This document shows, one piece after another, positions 23,901 through 32,008 of a stretch of DNA of 64,000 nt. The stretch is taken from the NCBI RefSeq assembly GCF_018691265.1, contig NW_024881324.1:4033730-4097729 (forward strand). The letters run 5' to 3'. The notes under the pieces are model-generated. The model did no database searches. It had not been told where the DNA came from and saw nothing but the letters and a program-made list of their open reading frames with translations. The position numbers and the translations under genes are program-made. The DNA is from Tyto alba (lineage: Eukaryota > Chordata > Aves > Strigiformes > Tytonidae). Position 1 is the first letter of the stretch. Every line of letters begins with the position of its first letter.

Positions 23901-26900
23901 GTTTTCTTTCAGTATCAATCTCACAAGCTCCAAACACGCGCTTTATATTACTGCTCTTATTGGCAGTTCCTTAAAAAAACCCAAACTGCTCAGACATGCT
24001 GACTGCAAATCACACACGTTCAAATATTTGGTCCCAAGTTAGGCCTGCAAAAAGATCAACAGCTTTCTTTTAATTATTATTTTGAAGCAGGCTTCCAAAG
24101 TCAGAGATCGATATCAAAAGCTAACACGCAGACACAACCAGAAGGGCATTTGCTGACAAAGGCACCTGCCCCTGACAAACTTACTTCTGGTTCTCGCAGA
24201 CACCAGGAACCTTGCTAAACTGCTGTGCTTTTGCTCATGGGACCAGACTACCACGAGTAAAACATTCATCCTAGTTAAGACCATGACCCCACTTCATCAG
24301 AGCTACCGAAGTTCATTCTTTTATTGCAGGGCAGTTTACTGCATGTTTTGGGGAGGAGGACAAGCTGGAAGGCAGATACTGAAGTGTTTTTCCTAGGTGG
24401 CTGGACATCAGTGACAAACTGCACATGCAGCTTCGCCACCCTTGCTGCATTAACTTGGAGGCCACGCTCTCTCCAGACACAACTTTCCACCACATACAGG
24501 TTTCAAAACCTTCTTTGCAGATGGGAAAGCCACGACTGGTTTCACCACAACCATCCTGACAGAACGCCAACATATATCCAGACGTCTGGCACAGGCACAA
24601 GGATAACCACCGGCTCATCAGCTGGGATGTCCAGGAAGAAGGATTTTTCTCCCCTCAGATTCAGCGCACTCCGGCTGCCCTGCAAATCCACTGGGCACAG
24701 TCGGTCGGGAGGAATGGCAGCTCCTATGCCCAGGAGCTTTCTGCATTTAGGCAGTGGCACCAAGCAGGGCCTGCAAGTGGAGGTGGTGCTCAGCACATCA
24801 CATGAACAGTGACTGGCCAGTCAAGATCCTAATCCCGGCCTAAGTGTGCCTCCCTTGACTTGTGCCACGGAGTATGAACACTGTGCCACTACACTGAACG
24901 TGAAACATCTTTTTTTCCATTACTGCAACCCAATAACGCTGTTTGCAACCAAACTGTCCGATGACACTACTAAACGTGTCCTGAGGCCACTTGCACAAAT
25001 GAGGGGCAATTACAGGAGGGAAACAAGGGCCTTCTATAGCTAAGAAATTATTCAGGGAAAATCATATTTGTATCAGTGTCATTGTGTTAGGCCTCTGTGT
25101 TGTCTGAACGTGATCTGCTCGGTCTGCTACTGTCTGCATTTGCATATGCGACAGTTTTACTGGTGAAATAGTTAGAATGCCCTAAATGGGTAAGACAATT
25201 ACCACCGCTTGGTTATTTATGTTGTCGTATGCACAACACGACATGCATATACATACACACGCACACTCAGATGCTGGGAAATGCCTTTCCATTTACAGAA
25301 GTACTTACGTATTCAGTCTCTTGTTTGGATTCAGAAGAGAAATTCAGTGTATCCGTACTCTGAGAATCATATTCCACTTTATAGCGCTGCGTATTTTTGG
25401 CTTGCACTTTCCTGATAATATCTATTTTGATGTGCGGTGGATGCGATTTGGTATCCGGCACCCTGTGAGAGTTGGGGATGGCCTGATTTTCTATGCTGCT
25501 GGCACTCCGGTCTTCTTCTTCGGAATCACTGGAATTTCCTTCGAGAAGAACATAATGCAGGAAAGAAACTGCGTTAATCAACTGCCAGCTGTGCCCGGAA
25601 GGGGCTGCGAGCCACCACCGCACCAGCCCATGTGCTTAGTTCCCCCCGCCCCCACAAAAAACAGGAGTTGGGGGAAGAATGGATGAGCAGCCCAGCGTTC
25701 CCGCACGCATCCAGCACCCCCCTCCTCGCCAAGCCAGGCCACCTCCCTTCGCCGCCGGTAGCCCGGCAAGGTGCCCCCCATCGCCACCCCCCCCCCCCCC
25801 GCCGGGACCGCCGCAGCCCCGCCCGCCCCAGCCCCACCGGCGCCGCGGGCGCGGAGCCTTCTCCTCCGCGGCTGCTGACCGAGGGCTGATTGACTCAGCT
25901 TCACTGAAACGCGGCTGGCTTGGGTAACTTAGGGGCTGTACTGTAACTCTTTGTCTTCCCCGGGAAGGTAATTTTTTTTAATTTTTTTTTTATTTTTTTT
26001 TTTTTCACAAAGAGGCATTAATATAATAAATTCTACCCCGTTGTTTCACGGTTCTTGTTAGCTATTTTAAACACTTAATCTTATTCAACATACAAGGCAG
26101 AGTGGGGAAAAAAAAAAAAAAAAAAAAAGGGCAAAACCCCAGCATGTTTTCATTCTTCTGCTATTAAAATCAGAAACATTCCTAGGTGTACAAAATACAC
26201 GTTAAAGGTAACAAGACAAAAAAAACGCTTCATTCTGTAACGGTGTCAAAGGTAAAACATCTGCTTTCACCACGAGCATCAAAAATATTTTCTCTTTAAA
26301 CTACCACCCACAAAAATACAGGAGAAACACATTTTTCCAAAATACTGCATAAACCCAGTGTTCCTGTCCCCTCCAAGGTATTTGTCTACACTGCATTTCT
26401 CCCAAACACTCCTGCCGTGTAACTGTAACTGCTGCATTTCCTCCAGGGAATTTTTCAAGTTTGGATATTCCTATCAGCCAAGTAACTAAGTACCACTAGT
26501 TGCTGCCTTGGCTGCTGGCCACTTTTTTTGTTGTTGTTACAAGGAAATCATATTGGGAGTGCACAACGATAACTGATGTGCAAGGAACACCCTGGAAATT
26601 TGTATGGTCATTGATGGCTCACTGAAAAACGGCAAAAGCCAGGAAATTCAGTGCCAAACCCGAAAGCCCATCTTCACGTAGCCCACCGACTAAATATTTC
26701 AGCACAGGCAGCACAGTGGCACTGCCAATACACAGGGACAGGGGAGGAACAGGGGGAAGGATCCGAGTTAACATCTTGGTACCTGTGGTTTCTGTGTAGC
26801 CGCTGCTGGCAATGGACATAATTGATCAGAAAATCCAACTCCCAGTGCAAATGGATTAAGGAAGTTTAAGTCTTAAGACTAAATTTCCTGGCTTTTGTGG

Positions 26901-29589
26901 GTTTAACTCAGACTCTCGGTGGTATTTGAACATATTTTTGGTGGTTTAATGTCCTGTTTTTAAACAGTGGTATTTTTCCACATTCTCAATGAATTTTGCA
27001 ATAAATGACACAACGAAACGTTATAAACCCAAATCTCCTAAATGTAAATACTATGTCTACTAGGTTTTCTGCAATCAGTTCATTTCATTAGTTTGCCCCC
27101 TCTACCAAAAATAAGTAGAAATATTTTTATGTGCATTCAATAACTACCAGACTGGTCCTTTCAGTTTTAGGCAGACCATGATGTTTCAACAGCACTTCTT
27201 ACACTTCAATCTGGAACGGCTGTAATGCCACATTTTAAACTGTAAAGCATATTTGATTAAGTCAGTTTCACAAAACGTGGTGCCACTTTAGCTTTACACC
27301 CTCCTAACAGCAACAAAACTGCTATGAGAGTTACTTGCTCTCTTTTAAAAAGCAGATTAGAAGGGCTGCACATGCACACTACCACTTAACACTTTCGTGA
27401 CTAAAAAAACCCAACTGGAAAGTAAAGTCAGTGGCCTACTGTAGTTGCTATTTCTCAAACACATATAATTTTAAGTACGTTTCTTTTCCGAGTTAAGTAT
27501 AGGTGGCCCGTCCACCTGCGTTCAAACTGGTAAAAATTTAGTCCAATCCAATAATCAATGTCCATTTCCAGTTTTAAAGACGCGTCATAAAAAGAACAAG
27601 TCCCCACATACTATGTTAGATTTCCATCACTCTGATCGTTTTCCCACCTGATCTAATCCCTCTACGATCCTTCCATGTCGGCTCTTCCCACCATTTTATT
27701 TTTTTTTTGTTGTTTAAAAGTAATACAGTGTACAAACATTACAACTACAGGGTGATAATCCAATTAGACATTCACTACAGTTCTTACCTTACTACTAAAC
27801 ATGTGACCAATATCAACAGAGGAAAATAATGCACAATTGGACAATGGACGTGCAACTTTGTCTTGCCGAGAACCAGAGAGTCCCAATTCTATCAACAATT
27901 TGTAATTGCCCTGGTACCACACGCACCCCCAAGGGAAAGCCCACGAATTTAATAGTTGTTGCGTTAGTCAATTCCTGAATTTGATCTTTCAAACGCTGGT
28001 ATTTTTAAATTTTCTCTTTTGCAGCATCCTCTAAGGATGTTGTCTTGCCTTCATATCTAATGGTTCCATCTACTACAATTGCTGTCTCCTCTTTTACAAA
28101 TACCAAATCGCGTTTAAATAGTTCTTTTTTCTCGTCTCGAATCAACGGTTCTTGGAATGTAATCCCTTCCTTCTTCTTTGCCTCCTCACTCAGTAATTCA
28201 CAAATTTGATTATGTCTTTTTATTCTGGCATCTTGCACCACCGGGCAATATCCAATGATAAGCGAACAGCTCTCAATTTCCGCCCCACAATGATGACACG
28301 ATCTTACTTGTGTCCCTTGCCTACCCCTTGCTAGAAATTCCCTTGTTGGGTAGACATTAGCCTGTAATTGTAAAGCGACGACAATCTTTCTCTGAGGAAT
28401 GCCCCTCTTTTTCCAACTCAAAAGGAGCTGCTGTAATATACACCGCCTCATACCGATTTCTAGCAATTCTGGTGAACTAGGAACGACCCAAAGTGCAGCG
28501 TGTGATGCAGGACCTAGATGTGTGTAAGGGAGATGATGTCATCCCGCTCCGGGAGGGTGCGTGCCAGGGAGTGCTGGATTTAGAGCTGGAACTGGCCCCG
28601 GCTGGGAGGTGGGCACTACATGGCACTAGACGTTCCGCGTACTTCTTCCTTCCGGCACCTCAGGTTTGCAATCTCCGCTACTTGAATGGGAGCCGTCAGC
28701 GTCCTAACTTTGCACTTTTTAAGGAATCAAAGCTCCCACGGATTTCAAAAATCGGAGTTGTCCCTCAGCCAAGAATTCAGAAACAGGAACTCGGCGTTTT
28801 GACTCTTTAGGCTGAAAGTGGGAAGATTTTCAGCAAAGTGCAGCTCTGCCTTCCCCTTTCCCCTTCTCTAACAGTCACTGTGAGAAGCACTACCCCTCCT
28901 TTAACTCTCAAGTATGGAGGAGAGGCCCCTCGTTTCTTATTCATGTGAAGGATGAATATGCAGAGCCAAGTTCATGTGATGAGGGAAGCTGCTCCCACGT
29001 TCCAACGAGATTTAAAACTCCGGCGAGCACTTCTGAATGCTCATTCAAATTGTCACAGCTTGGGAGCAGCACATAAATCACTATAATAAGGCATCTCCTA
29101 CTCTCATAGCAGCCAGTGAACTGAAGCACTGGTGCCACTTCCTCAGCTAAGGAGAGGCCAGCCAAAGAGTCCCTAAAACCTAACAGAAAAACTCCTGCCT
29201 TTTTAAAAAGCAAACAGTGGAAAAGCCGTTTGACATACTTTTCTATTAAATAAATGTTAACATACTCGCTGCTGGTTAGCAAACAGTTTGATGAAATGTT
29301 TGCACAGAGGGACTGTGCTTTCTTGATCGGAATCCCAAGTTTCCCTGTCTTAAGTTTCCAAATGTGCATGCTAACAGAACTTGTTCCAACCGTCCCTTCC
29401 TCTTCAAACAAAACAAAACCCGCTCTGTGAACGTCTCATTTACAAGACATGGAAGAGGTACGGGAAAGCTTCGTTTGACCAAAGATTTATTTGCAGTGCA
29501 GGCAAAAAACCCAACGTCCTCTTAAATACTGCTGTGCAAAACTCTTTGTTCTGAATAACCACCTTCCCAGGCCAGGGGAATATTTAACC

Positions 29590-29627
<38 letters not shown>

Positions 29628-30150
29628 CCCCCCTCCCCCGCGCCCTGTGCCGAGCATTCCCCTGACTCGGTCACGCTGCCGCGCGTAAATTAGCCCACAC
29701 CCTCCGGTTTTCTCGCACCCTCTTTCCAGGAACACTGGGGACAAACCTCGAGGATGTCACCCTCTCTTTTTCTCGCGCCCTCTTTCCAGGAACACTGGGG
29801 ACAAACCTCGGGGATGTCACCCTCCCTCCACCCAGGCTCTGCAGCCTGGCAGCCCCACGCACCCGCAGAAGCAACATGCGACACACACACACACACACAC
29901 ACATACCCCCTATTTTTTTTTTTAAAAAAGAGCAACTTTTGCGAGGAGCTACTTCTTAGCGCCGGCGCCGAGGGAAAGGGATAGATACGTAAATAAGGTA
30001 GAACAGGTAATTCGCCTTTTCCTTCGGCAAAGGCACCCCTCCTTCCAACCCATCTCGGCTACGCGGCTGCCCGAGGAGCCCCCGCGGGAGCGGCGAGAAA
30101 CCGGAGGCACTGCTCTGCAGCGAGCCTGCCCGCGCCTGACTTTAAGTTAA

Positions 30151-30181
<31 letters not shown>

Positions 30182-30670
30182 GGGCAAAGCGAGGGAACGG
30201 CGAGCCAGCGAAGCGCCGCGCCCGCAGCCCGCCCCCTCCCGCTCCTTCGCCCCCCGTCCCCGCGGCGCAGGCTCCCCCCCCCCCCCCCCGTCCTTACCTG
30301 CAGCATGCGGTCCGGGCAGGAGGAACGCCCGCAGCTTGCCGCCCGCCGTGGCGTTGGTGCAGAGCCCGCGGCCCTCCAGCAGCGCCTGCAGCGGCCGCGC
30401 CTCCTCCCGCCGCGGCTGGCAGCCCAGCCCGGCGCCGCAGCGCTCGGTGTAGATGCCGCAGGGCTGGCCGGCTCGCAGGGCGCAGGTGAAGCAGCAGCCG
30501 CAGCCCGGTTCCCTCACGCGTTCGGCGCAGTCGGGCCGCAGGGGCCTGCAGTGCTGCAGCGCCCGGGCGTCGCAGGGCTCGCACCGAACCACCGGCCCCG
30601 CCGCCGCCCGCCGCGCCAGCAGCGCCAGCGCCGCCGCCACTGCCCACAGCACGCCGGGCCGCGGCACCAT
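17788..30670 (-). CDS. IGFBP3: Insulin-like growth factor-binding protein 3 (four coding exons)
   Basis: Main circulating IGF carrier; it forms the ternary complex with IGF and the acid-labile subunit and also acts at cell surfaces and in the nucleus. Coding exons on the - strand: 30670-30298, 25538-25309, 22690-22571, 17913-17788. They join in frame to 282 residues with intron phases 1, 0, 0. Residues 1 to about 25 form a signal peptide. Residues 27-104 hold the 12-cysteine IGFBP domain (GCGCC 57-60 region, CGIYTERCG 71-79). Residues 105-201 are a linker, and 202-282 a six-cysteine thyroglobulin type-1 domain. N-glycosylation sequons lie at N106, N126 and N190, the number known for mammalian IGFBP3. 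The basic KKKQ (238-241) and KGRKR (246-250) form the heparin-binding/nuclear-localisation region. The start ATG has a strong GCCATGG context. Confidence 0.96.
17914..22570 (-). other. IGFBP3 intron 3
   Basis: Phase-0 intron of 4657 bases with acceptor GTGTTTCAG. The sequence looks mostly unique; no CR1 or LTR was recognised. Open frames up to 153 codons (20597-21058) show no domain. Confidence 0.8.
22571..22690 (-). CDS. IGFBP3: IGFBP3 coding exon 3: first half of thyroglobulin type-1 domain
   Basis: Encodes residues 202-241 (40 codons, phase 0 at both ends). It begins GPCRREMEDTLNHL and ends with IPNCDKKGFYKKKQ before the donor GTAAGT. It is too short on its own to stand out as an open frame, but it is unambiguous from these family signatures and from splice-site fit. 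Confidence 0.95.
22691..25308 (-). other. IGFBP3 intron 2
   Basis: Phase-0 intron of 2618 bases. A + strand open frame of 162 codons at 24324-24812 is on the opposite strand and has no recognisable domain. No repeat was identified apart from short T runs. Confidence 0.8.
25309..25538 (-). CDS. IGFBP3: IGFBP3 coding exon 2: linker domain
   Basis: Encodes residues 125-201 (one base from exon 1 plus 230 bases). It starts GNSSDSEEEDRSA, an acidic serine-rich stretch with casein-kinase-type sites and an N-glycosylation sequon. The middle part is RYKVEYDSQSTDT, and it ends NFSSESKQETEY before the donor GTAAGT. Length and motifs match the mammalian linker exon. Confidence 0.94.
25690..25900. promoter_or_regulatory. 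CpG-rich block inside IGFBP3 intron 1
   Basis: A GC- and CpG-dense segment with a run of about 13 C, 150-360 bases upstream (in gene sense) of exon 2. It is separated from the main promoter island by more than 4 kb of AT-rich DNA. Overlapping - strand open frames here (for example 25578-25904) are low-complexity Arg/Gly/Ala and not convincing protein. It could be an internal promoter or enhancer. Confidence 0.5.
25891..25899 (+). promoter_or_regulatory. AP-1/antioxidant-response-like site
   Basis: TGACTCAGC fits both the AP-1 heptamer TGACTCA and the antioxidant response consensus TGACNNNGC bound by NRF2-small MAF dimers. It lies at the edge of the intronic CpG-rich block. Occupancy is unknown. 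Confidence 0.4.
26108..26128. repeat. poly(A) run in IGFBP3 intron 1
   Basis: About 21 consecutive A. Two T-rich runs lie nearby at about 25973-26005. Confidence 0.85.
27693..28466 (-). pseudogene. R2-like non-LTR retrotransposon, 3' fragment
   Basis: A - strand frame of about 150 codons resembles the C-terminal part of R2-type retrotransposon proteins, whose restriction-like endonuclease follows the reverse transcriptase. In order: LQLQANVYPTREFLARGRQ; a zinc-knuckle-like CHHC (28287-28298) with a later Cys but Leu in place of the usual His; KRHNQIC; and KRDLVFVKEETAIVVD, in which the usual PD is RD. A TAA at about 28005 interrupts the frame, which continues with KYQRLKDQIQELTNA. A frameshift near 27915 then leads into WYQGNYKLL and a plausible C-terminus at about 27761. 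An A-rich tail follows at about 27693-27717. It is 5'-truncated and dead, and lies in IGFBP3 intron 1 rather than in 28S rDNA. The family assignment comes from recall and was not searched. Confidence 0.65.
29593..29623. repeat. poly(T) run in IGFBP3 intron 1
   Basis: About 31 consecutive T, equal to poly(A) in gene sense. Confidence 0.9.
29701..29820. repeat. Two-copy 60-bp tandem duplication
   Basis: 29701-29760 and 29761-29820 are direct repeats of exactly 60 bases that differ at only a few positions, mostly in the first 17 bases. Each copy contains TTCCAGGAA, the STAT5-type motif TTCN3GAA, at 29724-29732 and 29784-29792. The repeat lies about 500-600 bases downstream of the exon 1 donor of IGFBP3, in intron 1. 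Confidence 0.92.
29881..29904. repeat. (AC)n microsatellite
   Basis: About twelve AC units in IGFBP3 intron 1, directly after the 60-bp duplication region. Confidence 0.9.
30274..30289 (-). repeat. G16 tract just inside IGFBP3 intron 1
   Basis: Sixteen C on the + strand, so sixteen G in the transcript, at intron positions +9 to +24 after the donor CAG|GTAAGGAC. Intronic G runs close to donors can act as splicing enhancers or form G-quadruplexes. Confidence 0.85.
30298..30670 (-). CDS. IGFBP3: IGFBP3 coding exon 1: signal peptide and IGFBP domain
   Basis: Encodes residues 1-124 plus one base. A short N-terminus leads into a hydrophobic Ala/Leu core (residues 8-19) and a likely cleavage site before PVVRCEPCDARAL, where the mature conserved protein begins. 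All 12 IGFBP-domain cysteines are present, with GCGCC, CGIYTERC and EARPLQALLEGRGLC. The NAT sequon is at residue 106. The donor is CAG|GTAAGG. The start ATG is in GCCATGG context. Confidence 0.95.
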
Positions 30671-30816
30671 GGCAACCGCCGGAGGAGGAGGAAGGAGGAG
30701 GAAGAGGGGCGGAGGGGGGGGGGGGCCGCCCCCCGCGCTCCGGGGAGAGCCCCGCAGCCCGCCCGAGCCGCTCGGACCCCCCCCTCGGCCGGCGCCTCCT
30801 TCCTCCGCCGCCTGCC

Positions 30817-30840
30817 CTTAATCACATCAAGGTAATTAAG
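30817..30840 (-). promoter_or_regulatory. AT-rich inverted repeat, candidate IGFBP3 core promoter element
   Basis: A 24-base imperfect palindrome with arms CTTAAT and ATTAAG, isolated in GC-rich sequence 147-170 bases upstream of the IGFBP3 start codon. That is close to where a TATA-like element would give a 5'UTR of the usual 110-140 bases. No exact TATAAA is seen here, so the role is a guess. Confidence 0.35.
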
Positions 30841-30936
30841 AGCTCGCGAGCAACAAAGGCAACTTTTTCCTTCTTTCCCCCACCGCCCTCCCTGCAGCCT
30901 GCAGAGCGCCTGGATCACTTGGCCCGCCACGAACTT

Positions 30937-31063
30937 TTTTTTTTTTTTTTTTCTCTTTTTTTTTTTTTTTTTGGCCACACACAACACTCAGGAAAAAAAG
31001 CAAAAAAAAAAAAAAAAAAAAAAAAGAAAAAAGCTTTGCAAAAGTAAAAAAAAAAAAAAAATT
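30937..31063. repeat. Facing poly(T) and poly(A) tracts
   Basis: Two T runs of 17-18 bases, separated by CTC, are followed about 20-30 bases later by A-rich runs up to 23 bases long and another of about 15. The arms are complementary and could form a hairpin. They lie about 270-390 bases upstream of the IGFBP3 start codon. Confidence 0.85.
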
Positions 31064-31272
31064 AAAAAATATTAAAGCTAAGCCCACACGGTCTGAAGAA
31101 AACTTGGTCCAAAAAAACGCTTCAGAAAAGTAAAGAAGAGCGGAGGTGAGGGAGAGGAGGTTAAAAAAAAAAAAAAAAAATTAAAGCGAGGTTCCCTTCT
31201 TTTTATTCTCTCCGCCCGGGCCCCCTCCCCGCCACTCCGCGCCCATCTGTCCCCCCGCGCCGCCCGGCCCGC

Positions 31273-31282
31273 CCTATATAGG
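31273..31282. promoter_or_regulatory. CArG box / TATA-like element upstream of IGFBP3
   Basis: CCTATATAGG is a perfect serum response factor consensus, CC(A/T)6GG, and also contains TATATA. It is flanked by GC boxes, 603 bases upstream of the IGFBP3 start codon. Being palindromic, it could serve either strand, for example as an upstream or divergent promoter. Confidence 0.5.
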
Positions 31283-31988
31283 CCCGTGGCCGCCGGCCCG
31301 CCCCGCGCCATGAATAACGAGCGGCGCGGCGCGGCGGGGAGCGGCGGCCCCCGCCAAATCCAGGTTTCGGTCAGGGAGGGCTGTGAGGGCGGTGCGGGGG
31401 GGGGGGGGGCGGGGGGCGCGGCGGGGCCGGGGGTTTGTGGGCACTTCTTAGAAATCAGCTGTAAGGGGTATGGCCCTGGGGAGGAGGAAAAGGAGGAGGA
31501 GGAGGAGGAGGGGGGAAGGGTGTGGGGGGGGTACGTCGTGTGCCTTTTGTTTCGAGAAAAAGTGCTTTCCGGGTGCGTGTGTGCGTGTGTTTTCTTGGCC
31601 CCGGGAGAGGAGACGGGAGCGAAGCTCGCGGAGGGTGCCCTTTTTTGAACCGCCAGTTGCAATCCCTGCCCGCTTCGGGGCTGCGAGCCCCGGCCCATCG
31701 CGGAGGCGTGCCTGCGCTCGCCCACGCACCCACTCGCGCCCGCCGAGGCTCGGGCCGCGCCACGGGGCCGGCTTGGCAGTGCCCAGCGCGGCTTGCGCTC
31801 CCCCGGAGGGTGCGGAGAGCGGGGCATACGCGCCCAAGTGCGTTACTTTCGCACAGGCGTTGCTCTCTGGCGCAGGACCCGGTCCACGCCGTGCCCCAGC
31901 CCCGGGGATGCGCCTCCCTATCCTTCTGTAAGTGTTTTCTGAGCTCTTAAAGCTTTTCCCACCGTCCAGTAAGAAAACGGTTTCTATT

Positions 31989-32008
31989 GGGGGGGGGGGG
32001 GGGGGGGG
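31989..32008. repeat. G20 homopolymer
   Basis: Twenty consecutive G at the distal end of the IGFBP3 promoter island. Expected to be hard to sequence and length-variable. Confidence 0.85.

Larger units (their letters stand above)
25539..30297 (-). other. IGFBP3 intron 1
   Basis: Phase-1 intron of 4759 bases. It contains a CpG-rich block close to exon 2, A and T runs (26108-26128, 29593-29623), an R2-like retrotransposon relic at 27693-28466, a two-copy 60-bp tandem repeat, a CA microsatellite, and a run of 16 G starting nine bases inside the donor. Confidence 0.85.
29930..31920. promoter_or_regulatory. CpG island at IGFBP3 promoter and exon 1
   Basis: GC-rich, CpG-dense region around exon 1 of IGFBP3 and more than 1 kb of upstream sequence. 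It is broken by long A/T tracts at 30150-30180, 30937-31063 and 31163-31183, and by G or C runs at 30274-30289 and 31398-31411. It contains many GC boxes. Long open frames on both strands here are compositional and were not annotated as genes. Confidence 0.7.

Noticed and set aside
24324..24812. 162-codon + strand frame within IGFBP3 intron 2
   Set aside because: No domain recognised; overlapping frames are open on the other strand too.
25186..25686. 166-codon + strand frame over IGFBP3 exon 2
   Set aside because: Antisense shadow of exon 2 and its CpG-rich flank.
28493..28810. 105-codon + strand frame next to the R2-like relic
   Set aside because: Opposite strand, no similarity recognised; the - strand frame of the relic also loses recognisable similarity upstream of about 28466.
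29701..29820. Possible CRISPR-like repeat
   Set aside because: Only two directly adjacent 60-base copies without spacers, in a vertebrate intron; a tandem duplication.
29671..29935. Repeat-containing - strand open frames (77 and 81 codons)
   Set aside because: The apparent protein repeat simply reflects the 60-bp DNA duplication and the CA microsatellite; it is intronic.
30305..30835. 176-codon + strand open frame antisense to IGFBP3 exon 1
   Set aside because: Shadow of the GC-rich IGFBP3 exon on the opposite strand.
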